Assembly (NCBI GenBank): GCA_913777945.1
Contig: CAJYTY010000022.1
Location: forward strand, 186,001 to 250,000
Direction of reading: 5' to 3'
Source of the DNA: an uncultured Acinetobacter sp.
GTDB taxonomy: Bacteria > Pseudomonadota > Gammaproteobacteria > Pseudomonadales > Moraxellaceae
Length of the DNA stretch: 64,000 nt
Shown here: positions 45,935-56,500 of the stretch, one piece after another
Layout of the letters: each line of letters begins with the position of its first letter
How positions within the stretch are numbered: position 1 is the stretch's first letter
Translations under genes and position numbers: made by a program
Notes under the pieces: model-generated
Database searches by the model: none
What the model saw: only the letters and a program-made list of their open reading frames with translations
Told to the model about the DNA's origin: nothing

Positions 45935-48019
45935 TTATACTGGAACGCTTGCTATTACATCTTCTCGAGACCAAAGTCTGTGATTCTGTATGGCTAATTT
46001 AAATTTATCCTGTTGATCTTTAAAAGACTCACTAATGAAAATAGCATCATCTTGATGGATACCAAAATAATCGAGAAGTGACTTTTTATCGTCAAGCAAA
46101 TAGATGGGTTTCAGATGCTTATAAGTTTCTAAAACATAATATTTTGCTACGCCATCGGCTTTAAAAGTATCTAAATTATCTCCATCAATCACGACAATAG
46201 CATCATAAGTGACAGATGGTTCTCCATTTTGGCGACCATCAACTGCAATTTCTTTGCCATCTTTAGATTTAACTGGAGCTGCACTTGGAGCAAGAACTTC
46301 CGCAACAGCATTTTCACCTTCAGCCCATGCTTTGACTGCATCTACCGAACTAGCATTTGCGCCATTATGTACCAAGATTGCGATTTTTCGTTGTTTAATA
46401 TCCGGTGCTTTAAAAGCATCGATACTCAGTTTTTCAGAAATTTTCACCTGACTTTGCTGATCTGTTTCAGGTTGCATTAATGGCTTTAAGCCGAGTTCAT
46501 TTGCAACATATGTGGCAAGATCTTTATCAATATTCACTAGAACTCGATCGATAACTCGCTGACGAATCGCTTCATCTTGTACTTTTGATAATTCAAATGC
46601 ATAAGCATCTTTTATATGCTGTTGTTCATGTTTTTTTAAACTGCTGTAATGAAGCGTAGCTTGAGAGAAATGATCAGCAAAGCTTTCAGGACGCACACGC
46701 AATTTGCTTGCTTCTACAGGTTCTGGATAAGAGCTAAACGCACCTTTGTCTTGATCAGCTTCACGTGGCCAATTTTCATCTACTGAATTTGGCTCATAAT
46801 TTGCCTTTCCTTTGTAAACTTCATGGTTGGCAAAACCTCCACGTCGGTTAGTATGAAATGGACATACAGGTTTATTGATTGGAATCTGATTAAAATTGGC
46901 TGTGCCTAATCGGTGGAGATGCGTGTCTGTATAGCTAAATAAACGCCCTTGAAGTAAAGGATCATTACTGAAATCGATTCCTGAAACAATGTTTGCAGGA
47001 CTAAATGCAACCTGCTCTGTTTCAGCAAAAAAATCATCTGTATTACGGTTAAGTACGAATTTACCTAATGGCGTTACTGGTACTAGCTCTTCAGGCACAA
47101 GTTTTGTCGGATCTAATACATCAAAATCCCACTGAGCAGCCTGTTCCTCAGTGAAAATTTGGGCTCCTAGTTCCCATTCTGGATAATTTCCATTTTCAAT
47201 TGCATCCCACAAATCACGGCGATGAAAATCTGGATCTTTACCATTTAGCTTCAATGCTTCATCCCAAACAACCTGAGCGACGCCTTGCTTTGGTGTCCAA
47301 TGAAATTTAACCAAATGCGCTTTCCCTTGCGCATTAATCAATCTGAATGTATGTACACCAAAGCCTTGGATAGAACGTAAGTTACGAGGAATAGCTCGGT
47401 CAGACATGACCCAAGTCGTCATATGCGCGGTTTCAGTATTTAAAGAAACAAAATCCCAAAACGTATCGTGTGCAGATTGCCCTGTAGGAACTTCGTTTGG
47501 ATCTTCAGGTTTAACAGCATGAACAAAATCAGGAAATTTGATCGCATCTTGAATGAAAAATACCGGAATATTATTCCCAACTAAATCATAATTGCCTTCT
47601 TGCGTGTAAAATTTAATTGAGAATCCACGTACATCTCGGACGACATCTGCTGATCCTCGCCCACCTTGTACCGTTGAAATACGGGTAAAAATAGGTGTCG
47701 GGTGAGTTGTATCTGTAAGAAACTGAGCCTTCGTCCATTTCTCATTTCCCTCATACGCTTCAAAATAACCATGTGCACCAAAGCCACGAGCATGAACAAC
47801 TCGCTCTGGTATACGTTCACGATCAAAATGAATTAATTTATCTCGTAGTAGAAAATCTTCCAGTAACGTTGGTCCACGATCGCCAATTTTTAAACTATTT
47901 TGATTATCGGATACAGGAACACCCAGTGAACTCGTGAGTGTCTTCCCTTTAGGATCGACATAACTTTCATTTTCGAATTGTGTGATCTTGGCATTGTCTT
48001 TATTGGATTTTCTGCTCAT
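45935..48019 (-). CDS. katE: Large-subunit catalase, HPII type
   Basis: Removes hydrogen peroxide in the cytoplasm. 694 residues from 48019, where AGGAAAAATAC precedes the ATG; an in-frame ATG 36 bases upstream is less likely. Catalytic His region RVVHARGFGAHGYFE, substrate-channel Asn region FFIQDAIKFPDFVHA, and the heme-ligand Tyr region FSYTDTHLHRLG. The C-terminal ~150 residues form the class I GATase-like domain (KIAILVHNGANASSVDAVKA) specific to large catalases. Confidence 0.94.
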   Translation of the reverse strand: MSRKSNKDNAKITQFENESYVDPKGKTLTSSLGVPVSDNQNSLKIGDRGPTLLEDFLLRDKLIHFDRERIPERVVHARGFGAHGYFEAYEGNEKWTKAQFLTDTTHPTPIFTRISTVQGGRGSADVVRDVRGFSIKFYTQEGNYDLVGNNIPVFFIQDAIKFPDFVHAVKPEDPNEVPTGQSAHDTFWDFVSLNTETAHMTTWVMSDRAIPRNLRSIQGFGVHTFRLINAQGKAHLVKFHWTPKQGVAQVVWDEALKLNGKDPDFHRRDLWDAIENGNYPEWELGAQIFTEEQAAQWDFDVLDPTKLVPEELVPVTPLGKFVLNRNTDDFFAETEQVAFSPANIVSGIDFSNDPLLQGRLFSYTDTHLHRLGTANFNQIPINKPVCPFHTNRRGGFANHEVYKGKANYEPNSVDENWPREADQDKGAFSSYPEPVEASKLRVRPESFADHFSQATLHYSSLKKHEQQHIKDAYAFELSKVQDEAIRQRVIDRVLVNIDKDLATYVANELGLKPLMQPETDQQSQVKISEKLSIDAFKAPDIKQRKIAILVHNGANASSVDAVKAWAEGENAVAEVLAPSAAPVKSKDGKEIAVDGRQNGEPSVTYDAIVVIDGDNLDTFKADGVAKYYVLETYKHLKPIYLLDDKKSLLDYFGIHQDDAIFISESFKDQQDKFKLAIQNHRLWSREDVIASVPV

Positions 48020-48452
48020 TGTATTTTTCCTAGTTCGTATTTTTAAAAAATACAAAAACTGTGAATGATATTTATAGACTTCAAGATAGTATCTGAGAAT
48101 TAAGTACTTTTTTGCATATGATACGGTTTGATAACGTTAAAGCAACAATCTAAATGCTATATGTACTCACCATCTTACTCATTGATTGCCGTATTAGTCT
48201 GCTCGGGAATAAATATGGAGCTTATAATTTTGCTTGTTTAAGCTATTAGCGGAGCTTCCCTGAAATTGACGAAGTTTGAAGTCAAAATATATTTGCAATC
48301 AGTTCAGCCTTTTTTAAATTAGCTTTATTTAAGTTTTATTCACATTGATCATTCAAATTTATTCAATTTTTACTCCATAGAATGCTAAAAAATATTGCAT
48401 TCACATATGCATATGCGTATATTCGAAATATCAAATATATAAGCGACAATGT
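48020..48452. other. Divergent promoter region katE / arsR
   Basis: About 430 bp with no gene. It holds the katE promoter side and, near the right end, the palindrome described separately. Confidence 0.45.
48404..48415. promoter_or_regulatory. Palindrome, candidate ArsR operator
   Basis: CATATGCATATG is a perfect 12-bp palindrome about 38 bp before arsR, within an AT-rich stretch that also resembles a promoter. ArsR repressors bind such inverted repeats over their own promoter; the assignment is inference. Confidence 0.4.
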
Positions 48453-48776
48453 ATGAATCAATCTGATTTCTTCAAGTGTCTTTCCGATCCGACTCGACTC
48501 GATATTCTTAAGTTGATTTTGGCTCGGCACAATGTCTGCGTGTGTGAACTGACAGAACATTTACAACTCAGTCAACCCAAAATTTCCAGACATTTAGCCC
48601 TGCTTCGCAACCTTTCCATTTTACTGGATCAAAGACAAGGACAATGGGTGTATTACCGTTTAAATCCGAACCTTCCAGAATGGGCCAAGGATATTTTGAA
48701 TATCCTGTCAAATCTGTCTGATCACTCTATCAATTTAGCCAATGCACAATCATCCATCCCAACTCATTGCGAGTAA
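48453..48776 (+). CDS. arsR: ArsR family arsenite-responsive repressor
   Basis: 107 residues, winged helix with the metal site in HNVCVCELTEHL (Cys-Val-Cys in the recognition-helix region, the As(III) signature) followed by LSQPKISRHLALLRN. It releases DNA when arsenite binds. First gene of arsR-arsC-acr3, with six bases before arsC. Confidence 0.93.
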   Translation: MNQSDFFKCLSDPTRLDILKLILARHNVCVCELTEHLQLSQPKISRHLALLRNLSILLDQRQGQWVYYRLNPNLPEWAKDILNILSNLSDHSINLANAQSSIPTHCE

Positions 48777-48782
48777 GCACGA

Positions 48783-49256
48783 ATGAAATTCTTGTTTTTA
48801 TGCACCGGAAACAGTTGCCGCAGTATCCTTTCTGAAGTGCTGTTTAATCATCGGGCTCCAGCAGGCTGGACAGCCTATAGTGCAGGCAGCCAACCATCAG
48901 GACAGGTTCACCCTCTCACTATCGAAACCCTAGAAAATATGGGTCTTTCAACTGATGGATTATGGAGTAAAACCATTGATGACTGCGAGCAATATCAGCC
49001 AGATGTTGTGATCACAGTCTGTGATTCAGCAGCGCAAGAACCTTGTCCACTGTATTTAGGTACAGCGATTAAAGCACATTGGGGCTTGGCTGATCCTTCA
49101 CATTTAGATTTACCAAAAGAAGAAAAACTACAAGCATTCCAAGTGACGGTTAAACATATTCATCGTCGTTTGGATGCTTTGTTTGCACTAGATAGCGCAA
49201 ATATGACGCGTGCTGAATTGATCGCAGCGATTAATCAGATCTCAAATATTGAATGA
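48783..49256 (+). CDS. arsC: Arsenate reductase, low-molecular-weight phosphatase type
   Basis: 157 residues. P-loop CTGNSCRS at the N terminus, further cysteines in [16 protein letters not shown], and [10 protein letters not shown] with the catalytic Asp. Reduces arsenate to arsenite in the cytoplasm for export by the next gene. The end runs close to the acr3 start. Confidence 0.92.
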   Translation: MKFLFLCTGNSCRSILSEVLFNHRAPAGWTAYSAGSQPSGQVHPLTIETLENMGLSTDGLWSKTIDDCEQYQPDVVITVCDSAAQEPCPLYLGTAIKAHWGLADPSHLDLPKEEKLQAFQVTVKHIHRRLDALFALDSANMTRAELIAAINQISNIE

Positions 49257-49263
49257 GAACATC

Positions 49264-50307
49264 ATGGCTCGACAAAGACTGTCTTTTCTAGATCGTAATC
49301 TTACACTATGGATTTTTATTGCCATGGCTGTAGGAATCGGTATTGGCGTTTTCTTCCCGCATGTCTCTGTTTCTTTAGATAAAATGAGCATTGACTCAGT
49401 CAATATTCCAATTGCGTTGGGACTGATTTTAATGATGTATCCACCGCTTGCCAAAGTGGACTATGCTGCTTTACCGCAAGTATTTAAAGATAAAAAAACC
49501 TTAACACTGTCGTTGGTGCAAAATTGGATTATTGCGCCTGTTTTGATGTTTGCTTTGGCGATTATTTTTTTGCAGAGCTACCCTGAATACATGACGGGTT
49601 TGATCCTGATTGGTTTAGCAAGATGTATTGCGATGGTTCTGGTTTGGAATGGTCTGGCCTGTGGCGATAATCAATATGTTGCCGCATTGGTGGCTTTCAA
49701 CAGTATCTTTCAGATTCTATTTTTTAGTACGTATGCTTGGCTGTTTCTCACTTTTTTACCTCCGTATTTTGGTGTTGCAGGTCAAGTTATTGATGTTAAT
49801 TTCTGGACGATTACTCATGCGGTATTGGTTTATTTAGGAATTCCGTTCTTACTCGGTTTTATCACCCGATTCATATTGGTTCGAGCCAAAGGTTTAGTTT
49901 GGTATCAACAAGTCTTCTTACCCAAGATCAGCCCGCTCAGTTTAGTTGCTTTATTGTTTACGATTGTGGCGATGTTTAGCCTCAAAGGAAACGAGGTGGT
50001 GAGCTTACCTCTGGATGTATTACGCATCGCGATCCCTTTGACGATTTATTTTATTATGATGTTCTTCATTAGCTTCTTTATGAGTAAATGGATGGGAAAT
50101 GACTATCCTAAAACTACTGCAATTTCATTTACCGCTGCGGGAAATAATTTTGAATTAGCGCTAGCTGTGGCAATCGCAACTTTTGGTTTAGCTTCTCCTG
50201 TGGCATTCACGACAGTGATCGGACCTTTGGTTGAAGTTCCCGTATTGATCGCATTGGTCAGCGTATCTTTATGGCTTAAAAAGAAGTTTTTCAAACCTGA
50301 GGTGTAA
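49264..50307 (+). CDS. acr3: Arsenite efflux transporter, Acr3 family
   Basis: About ten membrane segments. [39 protein letters not shown] with the conserved Cys needed for arsenite transport, and [20 protein letters not shown] are Acr3 motifs. An ATG at 49249 overlapping arsC is in frame, but 49264 (347 aa, [12 protein letters not shown]) fits the family better. Inner membrane, exports arsenite. Confidence 0.93.
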   Translation: MARQRLSFLDRNLTLWIFIAMAVGIGIGVFFPHVSVSLDKMSIDSVNIPIALGLILMMYPPLAKVDYAALPQVFKDKKTLTLSLVQNWIIAPVLMFALAIIFLQSYPEYMTGLILIGLARCIAMVLVWNGLACGDNQYVAALVAFNSIFQILFFSTYAWLFLTFLPPYFGVAGQVIDVNFWTITHAVLVYLGIPFLLGFITRFILVRAKGLVWYQQVFLPKISPLSLVALLFTIVAMFSLKGNEVVSLPLDVLRIAIPLTIYFIMMFFISFFMSKWMGNDYPKTTAISFTAAGNNFELALAVAIATFGLASPVAFTTVIGPLVEVPVLIALVSVSLWLKKKFFKPEV

Positions 50308-50312
50308 CTTCG

Positions 50313-50455
50313 ATGTCTCTCCCAAATATAGATATAAATCTTCTCGACCAACCAACTTTAGAAAAAGTACAAGCCAAAGCACTGGATCATCCACCACGTA
50401 TACTTTTGCTTTATGGCTCAAATCGAGAACGTTCATATAGTCGATTGGCAGTAAA
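50313..50455 (+). pseudogene. arsH: arsH fragment, N-terminal part only
   Basis: Begins six bases after acr3 with a normal start and reads RILLLYGSNRERSYSRLAV, the flavin-binding start of the NADPH-FMN reductase ArsH. After about 48 residues the ArsH similarity stops abruptly at the junction with gltS sequence. The remaining open frame to 50507 is out-of-frame gltS. Confidence 0.75.
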
Positions 50456-50759
50456 GGTTCTTGGTTTGAACTTCCCACATTTGTCTGGACATTGGCAGGT
50501 GGCGTGATTCTTAGAAATGTTCTATAAGGCGTTTTTAAGGTCAGAATTTGGGAAAAATTACGATGCTGCGGTGCTGTCAGCAGGTCATTGTGATTTTGCG
50601 ATGGGTGCAACACCAACTGCCGTTGCTAATATGCAAACAATTACCAATATGTATGGTCCGTCGCATAAAGCCTTTTTGATTGTTCCACTCTGCGGCGCAT
50701 TTTTTGTGGACCTTATCAATGCAACAGTCATTCAGTTAATCTTGAAGTTTATTGGTTAA
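50456..50759 (+). pseudogene. gltS: gltS (sodium/glutamate symporter) C-terminal remnant
   Basis: One frame gives LPTFVWTLAGGVILRNVL and stops; another, from 50551, gives FGKNYDAAVLSAGHCDFAMG and then ATPTAVANMQTITNMYGPSH, KAFLIVPLCGAFFVDLINA, the end of a GltS symporter. The middle of the protein between these blocks is missing and the frames differ, so it is dead. Confidence 0.75.
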
Positions 50760-50763
50760 AGTG

Positions 50764-50795
50764 AACTTGATCAGAGGATATCTGATCAAGTTTTT
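50764..50795 (+). terminator. Intrinsic terminator after the ars/gltS scar
   Basis: Perfect twelve-base stem AACTTGATCAGA / TCTGATCAAGTT with a five-base loop and T-run. It probably was the gltS terminator and now ends the arsenic operon. Confidence 0.9.
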
Positions 50796-51034
50796 GATCT
50801 AAGTTATCTAATTCTATCTTATACATTAGACGTTTTTCATAGATCATTCTTTACTTATATCCAAGTTATAGGTCTTAGCGTTTCAAATAAATCTCAAATT
50901 CAGTGCTTTTATTTCTATTTCATTAACGTTCATCAAGAACGCTTAAAAGTTGTTAGATGACCATTAAAACTAATAAAAATATCCGCTATCCGATTAGACA
51001 TTTTTATAAAATCACTATACTTTAAAAAACATTC

Positions 51035-51796
51035 ATGACCTTAATTTTAGTACGCTTCGGTATTCCCTTGAACACATCCTATCATTCCTGTGATTTATCC
51101 AATAAAACCATTCTTGTAGTCGAAGATGACTTTGACATTGGTGATATTCTTGAAAGATATTTAAAAAAAGAAAATATGCATGTAATCCGTGCTATACAAG
51201 GTCAACAGGCACTAGAATTATTAAAAGTCCATGCTATTGATCTTGTGATCTTAGATATTAAACTACCCAAAAAAAATGGTTGGGAAATATTAACCGTTTT
51301 AAGACAGTACAGCAATATTCCTGTGATCATGCTCACCGCTATGGACGATTTCGATAATAAAATCATGGCATTAAAAATGGGTGCCGATGACTTTGTGGTG
51401 AAACCCTTTAATCCGAATGAAGTGATTGCTCGAGTAGAAGCCGTATTACGGCGCAGTACCTTACAGCAGCAACAAAAGAAATATCTGAACTATAAATCCA
51501 TTGAAATTGATCTTGAACAACATTTGGCGTATGTCCTTCAACATGATCAAAAGCAGATGCTGAATCTCACGCTGACTGAATTTAATATTCTAAAGTTGAT
51601 GTTGCAAAGTCCGAATAAGGTATTTACCCGGACTGAATTAATTGAGAAGTGTATGCCCGAAAAAACGACACTTGATCGTACTGTAGACAGCCATATCAGT
51701 AACTTACGGAAAAAGCTTGAACAAAAACACGCTTTGGGATATTTCATCAATTTACGTGGTGTAGGCTACCGATTAGATCAAAATCATGAGAACTAA
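51035..51796 (+). CDS. adeR: Response regulator, AdeR type
   Basis: OmpR-family regulator. The receiver domain has acidic pair VVEDDFDIGDIL, phosphorylation Asp in LVILDIKLPKKNGW, and Lys in DFVVKPFNPNEV; the winged helix has LNLTLTEFNILKLM and LDRTVDSHISNLRKKLE. The match to AdeR is strong by eye. The start is uncertain: the ATG has no ribosome site, and a TTG at 51068 would give an N terminus of AdeR-like length. It overlaps adeS. Confidence 0.88.
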   Translation: MTLILVRFGIPLNTSYHSCDLSNKTILVVEDDFDIGDILERYLKKENMHVIRAIQGQQALELLKVHAIDLVILDIKLPKKNGWEILTVLRQYSNIPVIMLTAMDDFDNKIMALKMGADDFVVKPFNPNEVIARVEAVLRRSTLQQQQKKYLNYKSIEIDLEQHLAYVLQHDQKQMLNLTLTEFNILKLMLQSPNKVFTRTELIEKCMPEKTTLDRTVDSHISNLRKKLEQKHALGYFINLRGVGYRLDQNHEN

Positions 51797-52877
51797 ACTG
51801 AATAAAAATTCGATTGGTATTAGCGCTCAACTACTGATTATGATGAGCGTATTGAATCTGGGAATAACTATTTTCTCTTTTGGTTTGGGTTATTTGGTTT
51901 ATGGCTGGGCAACAGAAAAAGGTTTACTCGATCTCAATAACGCTTGCCCTGATAATTTTTCTTTTACTTCAGTAGACTATCTGTGGACTTTTTTGGTCGT
52001 GTTGACCGGCTTTTTGCTGTCCACTTTTTTAGCTTTCAGATACGCTAAACGTTACACTCAACCGATCAATGCACTGGCCAATGTCGTAAAACAAATCCAG
52101 CAAGGAAATCTTTCATTAAGAATTGAACAGCAACAAGCACACATTCCGCATGAACTTATGTCATTAATCCAGAATTTTAATGCTATGGCCAATCAGCTCG
52201 AGATCTCAGTCAAAAACTCTACTCTTTGGAATGCGGCAATTGCACATGAACTTCGCACCCCGATCACTATTTTACAGGGTCGATTACAAGGAATAGTCGA
52301 TGGTGTTTTTGAAGCAGATCAGCAGTTACATCAAAGCTTGCTCAGTCAAGTAGAAGGATTATCTTACTTGGTTGAAGATTTACGTACGCTGACTTTGGTT
52401 GAAAACCAACAATTTCGTTTAGATATCCAAGAAACAAACCTTCAGAACAGTTTTTTTAAGTGCTTTCAAATGTTTCAAGATCGCTTTGAACACAAAGGAT
52501 TGCATGTAGTTTTTAATTTGACCCATGAAACAGCGCGATGTGATGTAACACGTATGGAACAGGTGTTGATTGCCTTATTTTCTAATGCTTCACGTTATGC
52601 GGACGCTGGCAAACTTTCCATTACAACCAAAACAACCCAAGACCATTGGATTTTGATGCTTGAAGATCAAGGCCCAGGTATCGATGAGCAGCACCTCGAA
52701 CACTTATTCAAACCCTTCTATCGTTTAGAAGAATCTCGATCACGCTCGGAAGGTGGAACTGGTCTGGGGCTTGCAGTGATTTACGCCATTATTGAGGCAC
52801 ATCAAGGACAAATCACCTATACGACATCAACAGATTTAGGTGGTAGCTGTTTTACCATTCTCTTGAAAAAGTCATAG
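51786..52877 (+). CDS. adeS: Sensor histidine kinase, AdeS type
   Basis: 363 residues. Two membrane segments (about 12-36 and 57-80) bracket a very short periplasmic part, then a HAMP region, the H-box NAAIAHELRTPITILQGRLQ, N-box ALFSNASRYAD, and G-boxes DQGPGIDE and GGTGLGLAV. Partner of AdeR, overlapping it by 11 bases. Expected to control adeAB, which here lies on the opposite strand beyond a GNAT gene. Confidence 0.9.
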   Translation: MRTKLNKNSIGISAQLLIMMSVLNLGITIFSFGLGYLVYGWATEKGLLDLNNACPDNFSFTSVDYLWTFLVVLTGFLLSTFLAFRYAKRYTQPINALANVVKQIQQGNLSLRIEQQQAHIPHELMSLIQNFNAMANQLEISVKNSTLWNAAIAHELRTPITILQGRLQGIVDGVFEADQQLHQSLLSQVEGLSYLVEDLRTLTLVENQQFRLDIQETNLQNSFFKCFQMFQDRFEHKGLHVVFNLTHETARCDVTRMEQVLIALFSNASRYADAGKLSITTKTTQDHWILMLEDQGPGIDEQHLEHLFKPFYRLEESRSRSEGGTGLGLAVIYAIIEAHQGQITYTTSTDLGGSCFTILLKKS

Positions 52878-52892
52878 CGCCAAATAGAGTTC

Positions 52893-53438
52893 TCAAACTC
52901 TAGTTTTATCTAACCACTCTTTTTTCAATATAGCGTATTGGAGAGTATTTTCGTATTTTGGCGTTCCATCTTCATACTGAACAAAAGAAATATATTCGAC
53001 AAAACATCCTTCTTTACGCATACCTAACCGTTCACACAGTTTTTGTGAAGCATGATTATCTTCCTCGACATAAGCGTAGATTCTTCGTGCATTGATCTGC
53101 TTGAAAAGATGATCTAAGAATGCATCAGCACTCTCATAGGCAAAGCCTTGGCCATGAAAAGTTGTATTGAAGTTCCATCCTACGGAGTAGGTATCTGGTT
53201 CTTCATGAATAAAAAATAGCTCACCAATGACCTGATTGGTTTGTTTTAACTGAACTGCAAGATAATCTTTACTCTGCTGTCTTGTTTTTATTTTTTCAAT
53301 CGCTTGTTCAATCTTTAAAATTTGTTCGTCAATAAAACAATTTACTTTCGGCTGAGAAAGATAAGCCAGCAAATCACTTGCGTCTTCAATTTCAAATGCT
53401 CGCAAAATCAATCGTGATGTTTCAATTCTTACTTGCAT
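52893..53438 (-). CDS. GNAT family N-acetyltransferase (RimJ/RimL type)
   Basis: 181 residues from 53438, where GAGG lies eight bases upstream; an in-frame ATG at 53477 is less likely. ETSRLILRAFEIEDASDLLAY, QVIGELFFIHEEPDTYSVGW, GQGFAYESADAFLDHLF and ASQKLCERLGMRKEG are the usual blocks of the RimJ-like GNAT family. The substrate is unknown. It stands between adeS and adeB. Confidence 0.88.
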   Translation of the reverse strand: MQVRIETSRLILRAFEIEDASDLLAYLSQPKVNCFIDEQILKIEQAIEKIKTRQQSKDYLAVQLKQTNQVIGELFFIHEEPDTYSVGWNFNTTFHGQGFAYESADAFLDHLFKQINARRIYAYVEEDNHASQKLCERLGMRKEGCFVEYISFVQYEDGTPKYENTLQYAILKKEWLDKTRV

Positions 53439-53477
53439 TACATCAACCTCATATGAATACTCAACAACATTATCCAA

Positions 53478-53505
53478 TGAGATAAAGCGGACACGCCTTA
53501 TCTCA
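53478..53505. repeat. Inverted repeat between adeB end and GNAT start
   Basis: TGAGATAA / TTATCTCA arms with an inner GCG/CGC pair. No T-run follows on the minus strand, so it is a weak terminator or a regulatory site for the GNAT gene. Confidence 0.5.
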
Positions 53506-53524
53506 TGACTATATTGGACATGAA

Positions 53525-56500
53525 CTACTTGTTAGAATGTTTTCGTTGAGAGAATTTTTCTACAATGTTCATCACGAAAATAAAGAACACAGGAACAAAA
53601 AAGACTGCCAGAATGGTGGCGCTGATCATACCGCCAAACACGCCTGTACCAATGGCTTTTTGCGTTTCCGAACTAGCACCTGTTGCGATTACCAAGGGAA
53701 TTACACCACAGGTAAATGCAAGAGATGTCATTAAAATAGGACGTAATCTTAATTTTGCTGCGGCGACGGTTGCCTCAACCAAGCTCATACCCTCTTGTCT
53801 TAATGTTTTGGCAAACTCAACAATCAAAATCGCATTTTTTGCAGATAGACCAATAATGGTTATCAAACCCACTTTGAAGAAAATGTCATTGGGCATGCCT
53901 CGTACCATCACCGCGATAAACGCCCCGACCATGCCAAGAGGAACCACCAACATCACCGATAAAGGAATTGACCAGCTTTCGTACAGTGCAGCCAAGACCA
54001 AAAACACCACCAACATCGATAAGATCAGCAAGAATGTGGTCTGTGCTTCAGACTGTCTTTCTTCGAGAGAAATTCCCGTCCACTCATAACCGACACCTTG
54101 AGGCAGTTGCGTAATGAGACGTTCCATTTCAAGCATCGCTTGCCCAGAAGAAAATCCTGTTGCGGGACTCCCCGTAATACTTAAAGACGGTCGACCATTG
54201 TAACGGTTGAACTGCTGAGGGGCATGCTGCCAGACTGGTGTGATCACTTCAGCCATCGATACCAGTTTACCACTCTGGCTATTCACTTTAATTTTACCAA
54301 TATCTTCAATACTCATTCTAGATTTGGCATCTAGCTGTACAATCACTTGCTGCATACGATCCTGATTGGGGAAGTCATTGATATACATAGATCCCATAGA
54401 AGTCGAAATAATATCCGTGACATCGCTAAAGTTGACACCTAATGCCTGTAATTTTTCACGATCAATTTTTAGCTGTACCGTACTCCCCTCCGGTAAACCT
54501 TCAGCATATACGCCAGTAAGTTTTTTATTTTGCGTAGCAAGTGTAATGAGCTGATTTTGTGCTTTGATCAAAGCATCCATACCAATATTGCCTTTATCTA
54601 GTAAACGCAAAGTAAAACCAGACGATGTTCCTAACTCATCGATCGCAGGGGGTAAAACAGACATTGTTTGCCCTTCTGAGCTATCGGTCATGGCCATATT
54701 GGCATTATTCACAACTTTCTGTGCAGTGATCGTTCGCTCTTTAAAATCGGTCAGATTGGTAAAAAACATGGCAGTATTTTGACCTGAACCGCTAAATCCA
54801 AATCCTAAAATCGCCATATTATCTTTAATGCCTTTTTCATGATTGAGAAATTGCTGAAATTCATTAACCACTTTAAGAGTGCGCTGCTGAGTGGCATCTG
54901 CCGGCAACTGAATGGATGTCATAAACCAGCCTTGATCTTCCTCTGGCATAAATGCCGTTGGCACCATTTTAAAACTGAAGATCAGTACAGCCACAATGCC
55001 AACAAAAATGGACATCGCAGGTAAAACATGCCGGGTGACTCGAAACAGTACTTTTTCGTATTGATTATTCAGTTTTTCGAAATTTCGATCAAACCAGCCA
55101 AAAAATCCTTTTTTCTCTTGATGTGCATGAATAGGTTTTAATAGCGTTGCACATAAGGCAGGCGTTAATGTCAGCGCCAGAAATGCTGAAAACAGAATAG
55201 AAACCGACATAGTCATGGTAAATTGACGATAAATAATTCCCACAGAGCCTGCAGCAAATGCCATCGGTAAAAATACCGCAGCCAAGACTAAGGTAATCCC
55301 GATTATGGGATTGGTAATTTCGGTCATGGCTTTTGAGGTCGCTTCTACAGGAGACAAGTGTTCTGTTGCCATAATCCGTTCAACATTCTCGATCACCACA
55401 ATCGCGTCATCCACAATAATTCCGATGGCGAGCACCATGCCAAACATAGTCAGCACATTAATTGAAAACCCTGCGATCAGCATGACTGAAAAGGTTCCCA
55501 GTAAGGCAATTGGTGCAACAATCGCAGGAATGAGGGTATAGCGAATATTGTGAAGGAATAAAAACATCACGATAAAGACAAGAACCATTGCTTCTAGCAA
55601 AGTGGTAATGACTTTTTCAATCGATACTTTTACAAACGGAGCTGTATCGTATGGAATAGAAAATTTCATACCTTGTGGCAAAGAAGCACTGAGCTGATCG
55701 AGTTTTTCTTGAACCCCTTGAGCGGTTTTCACTGCATTGGCACCAGGGCTCATTTGAATAGCAATAGCTGTAGAAGGTTTACCATTTTCCAGAATGGCAA
55801 AATTATAAGACTGCGCACCAATTTCAATTCGAGCAACATCCGATAATTTTACATTCGCCCCATTTTTATTTGATTTAAGGCTAATATTTTCGAATTGTTC
55901 GATATTTTCCAGCTGACCTAAAGCGGTTAATGGAATGGTAATTTGCTGATCTTTTGATGCAGGCAAATCTCCGATTCGACCGGGAGAAATCGGAATGTTC
56001 TGATTTTGAATGGCTGTATTGACATCTTTAATACTAAGTCCATATGCAACCAAGCGATCAGGGTCGACCCAGATACGCATCGCCTTTTCTGCACCAAAAT
56101 TTTGAACCTTACCTACGCCATTGACCCGTTTAAGCTCCTCAATCACAAAGCGAGCCATGTAATCACTCAGATCAACTTCAGAGTAACGATTATCTGAAGA
56201 ATTAAGTCCCACAATCATCAAAAAACCAGATGATGCAGCATCAACCATCAAACCTTGCTGCCTTACCGACTGTGGCAGCCTTGATTCAATTGCTTTGATT
56301 TTGTTTTGTACATCGACTTGAGCAAGTTCAACATCTGTACCAGGCTTAAAGGTGGCCGTGATGGTTGCACTTCCTGAATTATCCGATGTTGAACTGTAAT
56401 ACAGTAAGTTTTTAACCCCTGACATCTCGCGCTCAATCAATGTGACTACACTGTCATTGAGTGTTTTAGGCGTCGCCCCAGGATAGGTTGCGGTAATACT

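Noticed and set aside
50313..50507. 64-residue frame as an intact small ArsH-like protein
   Set aside because: The last third is out-of-frame gltS sequence and the flavodoxin domain is cut short.
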